Origin: Phenylobacterium zucineum HLK1
GTDB lineage: Bacteria > Pseudomonadota > Alphaproteobacteria > Caulobacterales > Caulobacteraceae
Assembly (NCBI RefSeq): GCF_000017265.1
Contig: NC_011144.1
Span: forward strand, 3,822,001-3,886,000
Length of the DNA stretch: 64,000 nt
Direction: 5' to 3'
The notes below the pieces were generated by a model. The model was not told where the DNA came from. It worked only from the letters and a program-made list of their open reading frames with translations, and ran no database searches. The translations under genes were made by a program, and so were the position numbers. Positions 10,048-19,131 of the stretch are shown here, in pieces. The stretch's first letter is position 1. Each line of letters starts with the position of its first letter.

Positions 10048-10947
10048 TCAGCGTCGATGCTCGGCCCGATGCTTCAGCAGGTGCAGCCCGCCCGCGATGG
10101 CGCCGCCCAGCACGAGACCGAGCGCGGCGGAGAACAGGGCCGTCACGATCCAGGCGGCCGCGGGGCCGATGGCGGGCAGGCCGTGCGCCGGGGCGGCCAG
10201 GGCGTGCGCCAGCTCGGGGATCAGCGGGACTCCATAGTGCTCGAGTCCGTGCAGGAGGATGCCGCCGCCGACCCAGAGCATGGCCGCCGTTCCGACGGTG
10301 GCCAGGAGGCTCAGCACCGCCGGCATGCGGCGGACGAGCCCGCAGCCGACCGCCTTCGCCAAGGGGCTCGGCCGCTTGGCCATGTGCAGGCCGATGTCGT
10401 CCATCTTCACGATCAGCGCCACGACGCCGTAGACGCCGACGGTGATCAGCAGCCCGACGAGCGCGAGGGCGGCGGCCTGCACGGCGAGCGGGCGGTCGGT
10501 GACGTTGGAGAGCGAGATCGCGACGATCTCGGCCGACAGGATCAGGTCGGTGCGGATCGCGCCCGAGACCTTCTGGCGCTCCAGCTCGGCCGAGCCGAGG
10601 GCGAACTCGCCCGGCTCGTCGGGGATGTCCTCGTGCCGAAGCGCCTCGATGATCTTCTCGGCGGCCTCGAAGCACAGGTAGGTCCCGCCCAGCATCAGGA
10701 TCGGCGTGACGGCCCAGGGGGCGAAGGCGCTGAGCAGCAGGGCGCCGGGGACGAGGAACAGGAACTTGTTGCGCAGCGAGCCCAGCGCGATCTTCCAGAC
10801 GATCGGCAGCTCGCGCTCGGGCGTGAAGCCCATGGCGTAGCTGGGAGTCACCGCCGTGTCGTCGACGACGACGCCGACGGCCTTGGTCCCCGCCTTGCCG
10901 GCGGCGGCCGAGACGTCGTCGAGCAGTGCGACCAGTCCCGAAGCCAT
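10048..10947 (-). CDS. DUF808 (YedI-like) inner-membrane protein
   Basis: A 299-residue multi-pass membrane protein. The opening [20 protein letters not shown] and the following [15 protein letters not shown] are the family hallmark. Several hydrophobic segments follow ([78 protein letters not shown]). The function of the family is unknown. It is encoded upstream of recF on the same strand, but no functional link is evident. Confidence 0.9.
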   Translation of the reverse strand: MASGLVALLDDVSAAAGKAGTKAVGVVVDDTAVTPSYAMGFTPERELPIVWKIALGSLRNKFLFLVPGALLLSAFAPWAVTPILMLGGTYLCFEAAEKIIEALRHEDIPDEPGEFALGSAELERQKVSGAIRTDLILSAEIVAISLSNVTDRPLAVQAAALALVGLLITVGVYGVVALIVKMDDIGLHMAKRPSPLAKAVGCGLVRRMPAVLSLLATVGTAAMLWVGGGILLHGLEHYGVPLIPELAHALAAPAHGLPAIGPAAAWIVTALFSAALGLVLGGAIAGGLHLLKHRAEHRR

Positions 10948-11115
10948 CCGCGCCCGTCCTCCCGTCTCGCCCCTCCGCTAAGGGCCCGTGCGGATGGCGT
11001 AAAGCACGAGCCAACCGTCGGTGGCGCCGTCCATGTCCGATTTCCGCGAGCGCGGCGTCACAACCCTTCCCATATCGACGTCCAAGCTTCAGCTTCGAAC
11101 CGCAAGAGGGGCACG

Positions 11116-11913
11116 ATGAACCAGACCGCCAAGGCCGAGACCTTCCGCAAGCTGCACACGGGCGCCGAGATCCTCGTGCTGCCCAACGCCTGGGACGCCG
11201 CGAGCGCGGCGATCATGGCCGACGCCGGCGCCAGGGCGGTGGCCACCTCCTCGGCGGCCGTCGCCTGGGCTCACGGCCATCCCGACGGCGACGCCGCGCC
11301 CTTCGACAAGGTCTGCGCCACGATCGCCGAGGTCGTGCGGGCGGTGGACGTCCCCGTGACCGCCGACATCGAGGGCGGCTACACCGACCACCTCGGCGAG
11401 CTGGCCGAGAACATCGCCAAGGTGATCGAGGCCGGCGCGGTGGGGATCAACCTCGAGGACGGGACCCGCGACCCCGCCCTGCACGCCGAAAAGATCGCCG
11501 CCGTGAAGGCGGCCGCCGGCGGGCGGCTGTTCGTCAACGCGCGCACCGACGTCTACCTCAAGGGCCTGGCCGAGGGGCACGCCGCCTTCACCGAGGTGCT
11601 GCAGCGGGCCGAGCGCTACCGTGAGGCCGGCGCCGACGGGATCTTCGTCCCGGGGCCGGCCGATCCCGACCTGATCACCCGCCTGGCCGACGGCGTCCGC
11701 CTGCCGCTGAACGTGATGGGCTGGACCGGCGTGCCGAACGCCGCGCGCCTGCAGGCGCTGGGCGTGCGGCGGCTGTCTTCGGCGACCAATCCGTTCCGCG
11801 TCGCCTACGCGGCGCTGGCGCGGGCGATGGAGGCCTTCGTCCGCGACGGCGACCCCGACGCGCTGGCCGCGGCCGGGGCGGGCTTCCCGAACCTGCAGAA
11901 GCGGTTCGGCTGA
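11116..11913 (+). CDS. Isocitrate lyase / phosphoenolpyruvate mutase family enzyme
   Basis: A 265-residue cytosolic TIM-barrel enzyme of the PEP mutase/isocitrate lyase superfamily. Motifs include [18 protein letters not shown], the metal-binding [16 protein letters not shown], and [11 protein letters not shown]. The catalytic KKCGH loop of true isocitrate lyases is absent, so it is not a glyoxylate-cycle enzyme. Likely reactions are carbon-carbon or phosphorus-carbon bond chemistry on a small 2-oxo acid, but the substrate cannot be read from sequence. The ATG at 11116 follows AGAGGGGC. Confidence 0.88.
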   Translation: MNQTAKAETFRKLHTGAEILVLPNAWDAASAAIMADAGARAVATSSAAVAWAHGHPDGDAAPFDKVCATIAEVVRAVDVPVTADIEGGYTDHLGELAENIAKVIEAGAVGINLEDGTRDPALHAEKIAAVKAAAGGRLFVNARTDVYLKGLAEGHAAFTEVLQRAERYREAGADGIFVPGPADPDLITRLADGVRLPLNVMGWTGVPNAARLQALGVRRLSSATNPFRVAYAALARAMEAFVRDGDPDALAAAGAGFPNLQKRFG

Positions 11914-11961
11914 CGCCTCGCCGCAGATGACCTTCGGCCCGCGCCGCCCTATCTTGCGGCC

Positions 11962-14865
11962 ATGACCGACACGCTCGACGCCGTTCCCGAGACCGCGCCC
12001 GAAACCCCGCCCGGCTCCCCGCCGGAGACTTTGGGCGAGATTCCGCGCGAGACCACCCAGGACGGGCCGAAGGTCCGGCTCTATCTCGTGGACGGCTCGG
12101 GCTTCATCTTCCGCGCCTTCCACGCGCTGCCGCCGCTGACGCGGAAGACCGACGGCCTGCCGGTGGGCGCGGTCTCGGGCTTCTGCAACATGATCTGGAA
12201 GCTGCTGGTGGAGATGAAGACCCAGGCCGACGCGCCGACCCACCTGGCCGTCGTCTTCGACCACTCCGAGCAGACGTTCCGCAACAAGCTGTACGATCAG
12301 TACAAGGCGCACCGGCCGCCGCCGCCCGAGGACCTCGTGCCGCAGTTCCCGCTGGTGCGCGAGGCGACCAAGGCCTTCGGCGTCCCGTGCCTGGAACTGC
12401 CCGGCTACGAAGCCGACGACCTGATCGCCGCCTACGCCTGCAAGGTGCGCGACATGGGCGGCGAGGTGACCATCGTCTCGTCCGACAAGGACCTGATGCA
12501 GCTGGTCGGCCCGCGGGTCTTCATGCTCGACACGATGAAGAACGCCCGCATCGGCATCGAGCAGGTGATCGAGAAGTTCGGGGTCACCCCGGACAAGGTG
12601 GTGGACGTCCAGGCCCTGTGCGGCGATTCCGTCGACAACGTGCCGGGCGCGCCCGGCATCGGCATCAAGACCGCCTCGGCCCTGATCAACGAGTACGGCG
12701 ACCTCGACACGCTGCTAGCCCGCGCCACCGAGATCAAGCAGCCCAAGCGCCGCGACACCCTGATCGAATACGCCGACCAGATCCGTCTTTCGCGTGAGCT
12801 CGTGCGGCTGGACTGCGACACGCCCCTGCCCAGCCCGCTGGACGAGCTCGCGGTGGACGACCCGGATCCGGCGGTCCTGTCCGAATTCCTGGAGCGCATG
12901 GAGTTCCGCACGCTCGCCCGCCGGGTGGGCGACGGCAAGGCGGGCTCCGCCGGCCAGGCCGCGGCCGACACGCCCAGGCCGGAGACCCGCGCCCCCGAGA
13001 AGCCGAACCACGGCAAGATCGACGTGACCGCCTACGCCTGCGTCCGCGACCTTCCCGCCCTCGACGCCTGGATCGCCAAGGCCTACGCACGCGGGATCGT
13101 CGCCTTCGACACCGAGACCGACGCGCTGTCGTCGGCGACCGCGGGCCTCTGCGGCGTTTCGCTGGCCGTGGCGCCGGGCGAGGCCTGCTACATCCCGCTG
13201 GGCCACTGCGAGGCCGAGGGGCTGCAGCTCGAAGCCGCCGCCGACCTGACCCAGATCCCGCTCGAACAGGCCATCGCCCGGCTGAAGCCGCTGCTGGAGG
13301 ACCCCTCGGTCCTGAAGGTGGCCCAGAACGCCAAGTACGACATCGCGGTCCTCTCCCGGTACGGGATCGAGGTGGGCCCGATCGACGACACCATGCTGAT
13401 CAGCTACGTGCTTGAGGCGGGCCTGCACAACCACGGCATGGACGAGCTGTCCAAGCTCGGGCTCGACCACGAGCCCATCGCCTTCAAGTCGGTGGCCGGG
13501 ACCGGCAAGGCGCAGAAGAGCTTCAAGTACGTCGGCCTTTCCGAGGCCACCTGCTACGCCGCCGAGGACGCGGACGTCACCCTGCGCCTGTGGGAGCACC
13601 TGAAGCCCCGCCTGGCGCACGAGGGGCTGGCGACGGTCTACGAGACCCTCGAGCGGCCGATGCCCAAGGTTCTGGCCGACATGGAGTGCGCCGGCGCCAA
13701 GGTGGACGCCGAGCGGCTGCGCCAGCTCTCCAACGAGTTCGGCCAGCGCATGGCCGAGCTGGAGGCCGAAGCCCACCGCCTGGCCGGCCGGCCCTTCAAC
13801 CTGGGCTCGCCCAAGCAGATCGGCGAGGTGCTGTTCAAGGAGATGGGCCTGGCCTCGGGCCGGGTGACCGCGACCGGGGCGTTCTCGACCGACGCCTCGA
13901 TGTTGGAGGACCTCGCCGCCCAGGGCCACGAGCTGCCGCGCATCCTGCTGGACTGGCGCCAGCTCTCGAAGCTGAAGGGCACCTACACCGACGCCCTGGT
14001 GGCGGCGATCTCGGAGCAGACGGGGCGGGTGCACACCTCGTTCTCGCTGGCCTCGACGACCACCGGCCGCCTGTCGTCGTCCGACCCGAACCTGATGAAC
14101 ATCCCGATCCGCACCGAGGAGGGCCGGAAGATCCGCCGCGCCTTCGTCGCCGAGCCCGGCAAGGTGCTGATCAGCGCCGACTACAGCCAGATCGAGCTGC
14201 GCCTCCTGGCCCACATCGGCGACATCCCGCAGCTGAAGCGGGCCTTCCGGGAGGGGCTGGACATCCACGCCATGACCGCCTCGGAGATGTTCGGGGTTCC
14301 CGTCGAGGGCATGCCCTCCGAGACGCGGCGGCGGGCCAAGGCGATCAACTTCGGCATCATCTACGGCATCTCGGCGTTCGGCCTGGCCAACCAGCTCGGC
14401 ATCCCGCAGGACGAGGCCGGGGCCTACATCAAGACCTACTTCGAGCGCTTCCCGGGCATCCGCGCCTACATGGACCGCACGAAGCAGGCGGCCCGCAGCC
14501 AGGGCTTCGTGCACACCATCTTCGGCCGCAAGGTGAACATCCCGGCGGTGAAGTCCAAGAGCCAGGCCGAGCGCGCCTTCGGCGACCGCGCGGCGATCAA
14601 CGCCCCGATCCAGGGCTCGGCCGCCGACGTCATGCGCCGGGCGATGATCCGCATGCCGGGCGCCCTGAAGGCCGAGGGCCTGACCGCCCGCATGCTGCTG
14701 CAGGTGCACGACGAACTGGTCTTCGAGGCCCCCGAGGCCGAGGCCGAGGCGGTGATCCGCATCGCCAAGGCGGTCATGGAGAAGGCCGCCGAGCCCGCTG
14801 TGGCGATCTCGGTGCCCCTGGTGGTCGAGGCCCGCGCCGCGCCGAACTGGGACGACGCGCACTAG
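11962..14865 (+). CDS. polA: DNA polymerase I
   Basis: A 967-residue three-domain polymerase for Okazaki fragment processing and repair. The N-terminal 5'-3' exonuclease (YLVDGSGFIFRAFHALP, GYEADDLIAAYA, GDSVDNVPGAPGIG) is preceded by a Pro/Glu-rich stretch of about 35 residues. The 3'-5' proofreading domain keeps its metal ligands (FDTETDALSS near residue 382, KYDIAVL). The polymerase domain has motif A SADYSQIELRLLAH, motif B RRRAKAINFGIIYG and motif C LQVHDELVFE. All three activities therefore look intact. Confidence 0.98.
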   Translation: MTDTLDAVPETAPETPPGSPPETLGEIPRETTQDGPKVRLYLVDGSGFIFRAFHALPPLTRKTDGLPVGAVSGFCNMIWKLLVEMKTQADAPTHLAVVFDHSEQTFRNKLYDQYKAHRPPPPEDLVPQFPLVREATKAFGVPCLELPGYEADDLIAAYACKVRDMGGEVTIVSSDKDLMQLVGPRVFMLDTMKNARIGIEQVIEKFGVTPDKVVDVQALCGDSVDNVPGAPGIGIKTASALINEYGDLDTLLARATEIKQPKRRDTLIEYADQIRLSRELVRLDCDTPLPSPLDELAVDDPDPAVLSEFLERMEFRTLARRVGDGKAGSAGQAAADTPRPETRAPEKPNHGKIDVTAYACVRDLPALDAWIAKAYARGIVAFDTETDALSSATAGLCGVSLAVAPGEACYIPLGHCEAEGLQLEAAADLTQIPLEQAIARLKPLLEDPSVLKVAQNAKYDIAVLSRYGIEVGPIDDTMLISYVLEAGLHNHGMDELSKLGLDHEPIAFKSVAGTGKAQKSFKYVGLSEATCYAAEDADVTLRLWEHLKPRLAHEGLATVYETLERPMPKVLADMECAGAKVDAERLRQLSNEFGQRMAELEAEAHRLAGRPFNLGSPKQIGEVLFKEMGLASGRVTATGAFSTDASMLEDLAAQGHELPRILLDWRQLSKLKGTYTDALVAAISEQTGRVHTSFSLASTTTGRLSSSDPNLMNIPIRTEEGRKIRRAFVAEPGKVLISADYSQIELRLLAHIGDIPQLKRAFREGLDIHAMTASEMFGVPVEGMPSETRRRAKAINFGIIYGISAFGLANQLGIPQDEAGAYIKTYFERFPGIRAYMDRTKQAARSQGFVHTIFGRKVNIPAVKSKSQAERAFGDRAAINAPIQGSAADVMRRAMIRMPGALKAEGLTARMLLQVHDELVFEAPEAEAEAVIRIAKAVMEKAAEPAVAISVPLVVEARAAPNWDDAH

Positions 14866-14908
14866 CCGTTCCAGGAACCTCGGCCACGGACCGGCCGTTG
14901 CGCGGCGC

Positions 14909-15769
14909 ATGGCCGTGCTCGCCCCCGTCCTGAACCTGAGACGCCGCCTCGAACGGCGGCCGCTGGCCGCGCTGGTCGAGATCGCGGCCCGCGCCGGCTA
15001 CCTGGCGCGCGGGGCGGTGCACGTCAGCATCGGGATCATCGCCCTGATGGCCGCCCTGGAAGCCACCCCGCATGCGGAGGGCGCGGTCGGGGCGCTGGAG
15101 GCCTGGGGCCGCTGGCCCGCCGGCGTCCTCCTGCTGTGGCTGATCGGCGTCGGGCTCTACGGCTTCGCCGGCTGGCGCGCGTTGCAGGCGGTCTTCGACG
15201 TCGACCGGCAGGGCCGCTCGGCCAAGGCCCTGCTCGCTCGGCTGGGCCAGGCGGTCAGCGGCGCCGTCTACGCGGCCACGGCTGTCTCGGTGTTCGGCCT
15301 GCTCGACGCCATCGAGGACCTGGGCGAGGCCGACGACCGCGACGCCACCCGGGCGATGGTCGAGCAGGCGCTGGAGATGCCCATGGGCGGCCTGCTCGTG
15401 GCGGCCGCGGGCCTCTTCGTCGCCGGCGCGGGGGTCGGCAGCATCGTGCGGGCGGCCCTGGACCATTTCACGCGCGGCCTCGCGGCCGGGCCCGACACCC
15501 GCACCCTCGCCGGAACACTGGCCCGGATCGGCTATCTCGGCCGCGGCGTGGCCCTGCTGCCCGCCGGCCTCTTTCTCGTCCTCGCCGGCGTGCGCGCTCG
15601 CGCGTCGGACGCCCGCGGCCTCGGAGCCGCCCTCGACGCGCTGGAGCGCCAGCCGTTCGGCGACGCCGTGCTGGCGCTGGCGGCCGTGGGCCTGGTGGCC
15701 TTCGGCGTCTTCGCCGCCCTCGAGGGCTGGCTGAGGCCGATCCGCCCTGAACGGGCGCTGGACAGCTAG
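14909..15769 (+). CDS. DUF1206 integral membrane protein
   Basis: A 286-residue protein built from three repeats of a two-helix membrane unit, each opening with a G-Y/R-G motif (ARAGYLARGAVHVSIG; LGQAVSGAVYAATA; ARIGYLGRGVALLPAG). This threefold arrangement defines DUF1206, found in many actinobacteria and alphaproteobacteria, with no known function. The first residues are basic, giving a cytoplasmic N-terminus. It starts 43 bases after polA and its stop overlaps the stop of the convergent phosphatase by four bases. Confidence 0.85.
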   Translation: MAVLAPVLNLRRRLERRPLAALVEIAARAGYLARGAVHVSIGIIALMAALEATPHAEGAVGALEAWGRWPAGVLLLWLIGVGLYGFAGWRALQAVFDVDRQGRSAKALLARLGQAVSGAVYAATAVSVFGLLDAIEDLGEADDRDATRAMVEQALEMPMGGLLVAAAGLFVAGAGVGSIVRAALDHFTRGLAAGPDTRTLAGTLARIGYLGRGVALLPAGLFLVLAGVRARASDARGLGAALDALERQPFGDAVLALAAVGLVAFGVFAALEGWLRPIRPERALDS

Positions 15770-16545
15770 GCCGCGCCCGGCCGGCGGGCGAAGGCCTGCA
15801 TCAGCCGCTGGTCCTCGCGGTGCAGCCGCACCGCCGTCAGCACGCCCGTCGCATAGGCGCCCGTGTCCACGCCCAGCCGATGGCGGGTGAGCTGGGCCTC
15901 TTCCGTCGGCGTGTGGCCGTGGACGATCACCTTGCCGAAGGGCCCGCTGGCCTCCAGGAACTCCTGCCGGATCCATAGGAGATCACGCTCGGCCTGCTCC
16001 TCCAGCGCCACGCCCGGCCGCACCCCGGCGTGGACGAACGCGTAGTCGCCCTCGGTGACCATCAGTTCGAGATCCCGGTAGAAGGCCCGGTGCGCCTCGG
16101 GCAGCGCCGCCGCGAGGGCGTCCCGCGCCCGCACCCACGCGTCGGAATCGCTGCGCCCGGCCGGCGGCTGCACGCCGTAGGAGGCGAGCGTCGGGCCACC
16201 GCCGTTGTCCATCCAGACCGCGCCGAACTTCGGATCCTCGAGGAAGCGCAGCAGCGCCTCCTCGTGGTTGCCCTTCAGGGTCCGGGTCTCGAGGCGGGCG
16301 AAGGCCTTCATCTCCAGCAGGAGGTCGACGACGCCCCGGGACTCCGGGCCGCGGTCCACATAGTCGCCCAGCATGACCAGCAGCGGCGCCTGCTCGGCCC
16401 GGGCGGCGAGCGCGTCCTCGGCGATGTCGCGCAGCAGCGCCCCCAGCAGGTCCAGTCGGCCGTGGACGTCGCCCACCGCATAGACGAGCCGTCCCCCGGT
16501 GGTCGGGGGCCGGTCCGGCGCGCGCTTGCGGAAGAGGTTGAACAT
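15766..16545 (-). CDS. Metallophosphoesterase, PPP-type serine/threonine phosphatase
   Basis: A 259-residue calcineurin-like phosphatase resembling the lambda phage and bacterial PrpA/PrpB type. All signature metal-binding motifs are present: GDVHGRLDLL, GDYVDRGPESRGVVD, KGNHE, FVHAGVRPG and VHGHTP. The protein is probably cytosolic and acts on phosphoproteins or small phosphate esters. The substrate is unknown. It is convergent with the DUF1206 gene and divergent from the DUF2189 gene. Confidence 0.93.
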   Translation of the reverse strand: MFNLFRKRAPDRPPTTGGRLVYAVGDVHGRLDLLGALLRDIAEDALAARAEQAPLLVMLGDYVDRGPESRGVVDLLLEMKAFARLETRTLKGNHEEALLRFLEDPKFGAVWMDNGGGPTLASYGVQPPAGRSDSDAWVRARDALAAALPEAHRAFYRDLELMVTEGDYAFVHAGVRPGVALEEQAERDLLWIRQEFLEASGPFGKVIVHGHTPTEEAQLTRHRLGVDTGAYATGVLTAVRLHREDQRLMQAFARRPGAA

Positions 16546-16687
16546 GCGGCCTCAAGGATAGAGGTCCGGCTTCCCGCGGACAACGAACGCCGCCGCCAAG
16601 GCAGAGCTTTGACAATTCTCAAGGCCGGAGCCCGGACGGCGCATAGCGTCGCTCGACAAAGAACAAGACCAGAATGGGGGGAACCGG

Positions 16688-16765
16688 ATGAGGCGCCCGT
16701 TCGCCTGCGTCTCCGCCGCCTCCCGCCACGCGCCCGCGCCGCGCTGCGCCAAGGAGGATGCATGA
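16688..16765 (+). CDS. Possible 25-residue leader peptide coupled to the DUF2189 gene
   Basis: ATG at 16688 follows a G-rich stretch (GGGGGGAACC) and opens a 25-codon frame, MRRPFACVSAASRHAPAPRC then AKEDA. Its TGA overlaps the start of the next gene as ATGA. That arrangement would couple translation. Composition is Ala/Arg/Pro-rich and gives no functional hint. It could equally be chance in GC-rich DNA. Confidence 0.3.
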   Translation: MRRPFACVSAASRHAPAPRCAKEDA

Positions 16766-17523
16766 CCGCCACGTCCCGCCTGCCGCCGATCCGCACGCTC
16801 GGGTTCTCGGCGCCGTTCCGCTGGCTGGCCGGCGGCTGGCTGGACTTGTGGCGCGCCCCGGCCCCCATGCTGGCCTATGGCCTGGTCGTGGCGGCGGCGA
16901 GCCTCGCCATGACCTACGCCCTCTATGTCTCCAACGGAGCCTTCTGGGTGCTGGCGCTGAGCTGCGGCTTCGTGCTGGTCGCCCCCGTGCTCGCCATGGG
17001 GCCGTACGAAGCCGGCCGGAGGCTGGAGGCCGGCCAGCGGCCCGGCCTGGCCGAAGTGCTCTTCGTTCGGCCCGCCTTCCGCCAGGACGTCGCCTACCTG
17101 GGCCTCGCCCTGCTGGTCATCTACTTCTTCTGGGGCCGCATCGCGCAGATCGTCTACGGCCTCTCGACCTTCCAGCTCCACGAAACCGCCGAGGCCTTCC
17201 TCCGCTTCGCCCTGACCAGCGCAGAAGGCCATACGATGCTGATCGCCGGCACGATCGTGGGCGGCGTGATCGCCTACCTGACGTTCGTGCTGGTGGTGGT
17301 CTCGGCTCCGATGCTGCTCGATCCGAGGGCCGACGTCTTTTCGGCCACCGCCACCAGCGTCCGCAGCGTGGCGGCCAACCCGGGGCCCATGACCCTCTGG
17401 GCGGCCATCATCGTGGCGCTGCTGCTGGTGGCGGCCGCCACCGGCTTTGCGGGCCTGATCCTGATCTTTCCCTGGCTGGGCCTCGCCAGCTGGCGCGCCT
17501 ATCGCGAGGTGGTGGGCGCCTGA
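16762..17523 (+). CDS. DUF2189 integral membrane protein
   Basis: A 253-residue protein with about six hydrophobic segments. Conserved parts include FSAPFRWLAGGWLDLWRAP near the N-terminus, LVAPVLAMGPYEAGRRLEAG, and PMLLDPRADVFSATATSVRSV followed by two C-terminal helices. These match DUF2189, sometimes annotated as a cytochrome c oxidase subunit I-like protein, with no proven function. The ATG at 16762 is preceded by a strong AAGGAGGA. A possible short leader frame ends on this start codon. Confidence 0.85.
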   Translation: MTATSRLPPIRTLGFSAPFRWLAGGWLDLWRAPAPMLAYGLVVAAASLAMTYALYVSNGAFWVLALSCGFVLVAPVLAMGPYEAGRRLEAGQRPGLAEVLFVRPAFRQDVAYLGLALLVIYFFWGRIAQIVYGLSTFQLHETAEAFLRFALTSAEGHTMLIAGTIVGGVIAYLTFVLVVVSAPMLLDPRADVFSATATSVRSVAANPGPMTLWAAIIVALLLVAAATGFAGLILIFPWLGLASWRAYREVVGA

Positions 17524-17529
17524 CGCGCC

Positions 17530-17988
17530 TCAGCCGTGGCGCGCGAAGACCCGCGTGCGGCCCCCGGGCGACAGCAGCAGGGTCTCGTAGGGCTCGGTGC
17601 GGCCGTCCGGGCGCTCCATGCCGGGCGAGCCGAAGGGCATGCCGGGGACGGTGAGCCCCAGCGCCTTGGGCTTCTCCTTCAGCAGCCGCCGCACGTCGGC
17701 CGGCGGAATGTGGCCGACCAGCACATAGCCGCCGATCTCGGCGACGTGGCACGAGGAGAGCTCGTCCGGCACGCCGCGCCGACGCCAGACGGGGCTGATG
17801 TCGTCCAGGGTCACGATCTTGGCGGCGAAGCCGGCCCGCCCCATGGCGGTGATCCAGCCGCGGCAGCAGCCGCAGCTGGCGGTCTTGTAGACGGTGAGCG
17901 GCGGGGCGGCGGCCTGGCTCGCCGCCTGGCCGGCCCCCGACACGACGACCAGCGGCAGGGCCGCAACGAGAGCTCGGCGGTTCAGCAT
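17530..17988 (-). CDS. DUF411 exported metal-binding-like protein
   Basis: A 152-residue secreted protein. The signal peptide begins MLNRRALVAALPLVVVSGAG. The mature domain has VYKTASCGCCRGWI with three clustered cysteines in a CxCC pattern, then SCHVAEIGGYVLVGHIPP and a C-terminal GMPFGSPGME motif. This is the DUF411 pattern, often found near copper-handling genes and proposed to bind metal in the periplasm. No copper gene is adjacent here. The start at ATG 17988 removes an upstream extension that would run into tRNA-Ala. Confidence 0.88.
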   Translation of the reverse strand: MLNRRALVAALPLVVVSGAGQAASQAAAPPLTVYKTASCGCCRGWITAMGRAGFAAKIVTLDDISPVWRRRGVPDELSSCHVAEIGGYVLVGHIPPADVRRLLKEKPKALGLTVPGMPFGSPGMERPDGRTEPYETLLLSPGGRTRVFARHG

Positions 17989-18084
17989 GTGATGGGCCTC
18001 CAGCCTTCCCTGTAGCCCCCGATCACGCCTGCGCACGTTGCGCGGCGTCAACCTTGCGGGCCGGTCACGGGGGAGAAAGGTTCC

Positions 18085-18160
18085 TGGTGGAGCCGAGGGG
18101 AGTCGAACCCCTGACCTCCTCATTGCGAACGAGGCGCTCTACCAACTGAGCTACGGCCCC
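18085..18160 (-). tRNA. tRNA-Ala, anticodon CGC
   Basis: Read on the minus strand, a 7-bp acceptor stem GGGGCCG/CGGCTCC encloses a D arm (GCTCAGTTGGTAGAGC), an anticodon loop TTCGCAA with anticodon CGC for GCG alanine codons, and a T arm with GGGTTCGACTCCC. The 3' CCA is encoded at 18085-18087. GCG is a plausible frequent codon in this GC-rich genome. Confidence 0.95.
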
Positions 18161-18269
18161 AGGAAGGCGCCGGAATAAGGCGATTGGCGGGGGTCGTGTC
18201 AAGCGCGCCGTTCCAGCGTCGTCCCAACCCTCGCCTTGCCTGCGGCCAAAAGCCCGCTAAACCGGTGGC

Positions 18270-18575
18270 ATGGCCAGCTTTCTCTACTTCATCGTCGGCA
18301 GCCTGCTCGAGCTGCTGATCTGGGCGATCATCATCAGCGCGGTGCTGAGCTGGCTGGTGGCGTTCAACGTCATCAACCTGCGGAACAACTTCGTCTATGC
18401 GGTCACCCGCTTCCTCGACGCGGTGACCCGGCCGGTCCTGGCGCCGTTCCAGAAGATCATCCCGCCGCTGGGCGGCGTGGACATCAGCCCGATCGTCGCG
18501 ATCCTGGTGCTGCAGGGGATCAAGATCTACCTGCTGCCGCTGATCTTCCGGCCGCTGCAGGGGGTCCTGGGCTGA
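18270..18575 (+). CDS. YggT-family membrane protein
   Basis: A 101-residue protein with two hydrophobic hairpins. The N-terminal pair is LLELLIWAIIISAVLSWL. The family motif appears as DAVTRPVLAPFQKIIPPLGGVDISP. A C-terminal segment IVAILVLQGIKIYLLPLIF follows. YggT proteins are linked to membrane organisation and osmotic or cell-division phenotypes in some bacteria, but the mechanism is unclear. Its stop overlaps the start proposed for the DUF167 gene, a pairing seen in many proteobacteria. Confidence 0.93.
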   Translation: MASFLYFIVGSLLELLIWAIIISAVLSWLVAFNVINLRNNFVYAVTRFLDAVTRPVLAPFQKIIPPLGGVDISPIVAILVLQGIKIYLLPLIFRPLQGVLG

Positions 18576-18856
18576 GCCTCAAGCTCGCCGTCCGGGTGAC
18601 GCCGAAGGGCGGCCGCGACGCCATCGACGGCTGGGGCGCGGACGAGGCAGGCCGCCCCGTCCTGAAGGTGCGGGTCAGCGCCGCCCCCGCCGACGGAGCC
18701 GCCAACGCCGCCGTCGTCGCCCTGCTGGCCAAAGCCCTGAAGGTGCCGAAGTCCGCCGTCCGCATCGCCGCCGGCGAGACCGCCCGGATCAAGCGCCTGG
18801 AGATCGACGGCGCGAGCGAGGCCGACGCGGCCCGCGCCTTCGGAGCGCCGCCCTAG
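18572..18856 (+). CDS. DUF167 (YggU) protein with probable CTG start
   Basis: A roughly 94-residue small alpha/beta protein. The frame shows LKLAVRVTPKGGRDAI, LKVRVSAAPADGAANAAVVALLAKAL and the conserved SAVRIAAGETARIKRL, all typical of DUF167. The conserved first strand begins right after the yggT stop. No in-frame ATG, GTG or TTG exists nearby, and the first GTG (18596) would delete that strand. A CTG at 18572 overlaps the yggT TGA as CTGA, mirroring the usual ATGA junction, so I take it as the start. The family function is unknown. Confidence 0.85.
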   Translation: MSLKLAVRVTPKGGRDAIDGWGADEAGRPVLKVRVSAAPADGAANAAVVALLAKALKVPKSAVRIAAGETARIKRLEIDGASEADAARAFGAPP

Positions 18857-18921
18857 GGGTCGGGGTCCTGGGATCGGCGCCTCGGATCGCCCGCCTGGGC
18901 CGATATTTTCTGCGACCCGCC

Positions 18922-18946
18922 GGAACTTGTCATTTGAGAACAGGTT
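18922..18946 (+). promoter_or_regulatory. Candidate EcfG (sigma-T type) general stress promoter for the BON-domain gene
   Basis: GGAAC (18922-18926), then 16 bases, then GGTT (18943-18946). The alphaproteobacterial general stress sigma factor recognises GGAAC-N16/17-CGTT, so only one -10 base differs. The downstream gene encodes a BON-domain protein of a kind expected in a stress regulon. The leader would be unusually long, about 180 bases. Confidence 0.55.
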
Positions 18947-19131
18947 ATCTGGCGGACCGTCCAACGACTTGCCTGTCGGACCAAGGGCGGTCCCGATCGG
19001 CCCGGCCCACACCCCTGGCATCCCCCCGACCGCGGCCGGGCCGATCGCCCCCTCACACCCCCTCCCGCGCGGGCCCCGGAACGGCCGCCCGCCTCGCCTG
19101 TTCTCCTCCTGAACCCGAGAGGAGACGAGAC

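Noticed and set aside
12715..14910. A 731-codon open frame antisense to polA
   Set aside because: It is the complement of a clear polA gene. GC-rich third positions leave antisense frames open, and the translation (Gly/Val/Arg/His-rich) has no family features.
16680..16702. GGAAC followed by CGTT upstream of the DUF2189 gene
   Set aside because: The spacing is 13 bases instead of 16 or 17, and it falls at the start of a possible leader frame.
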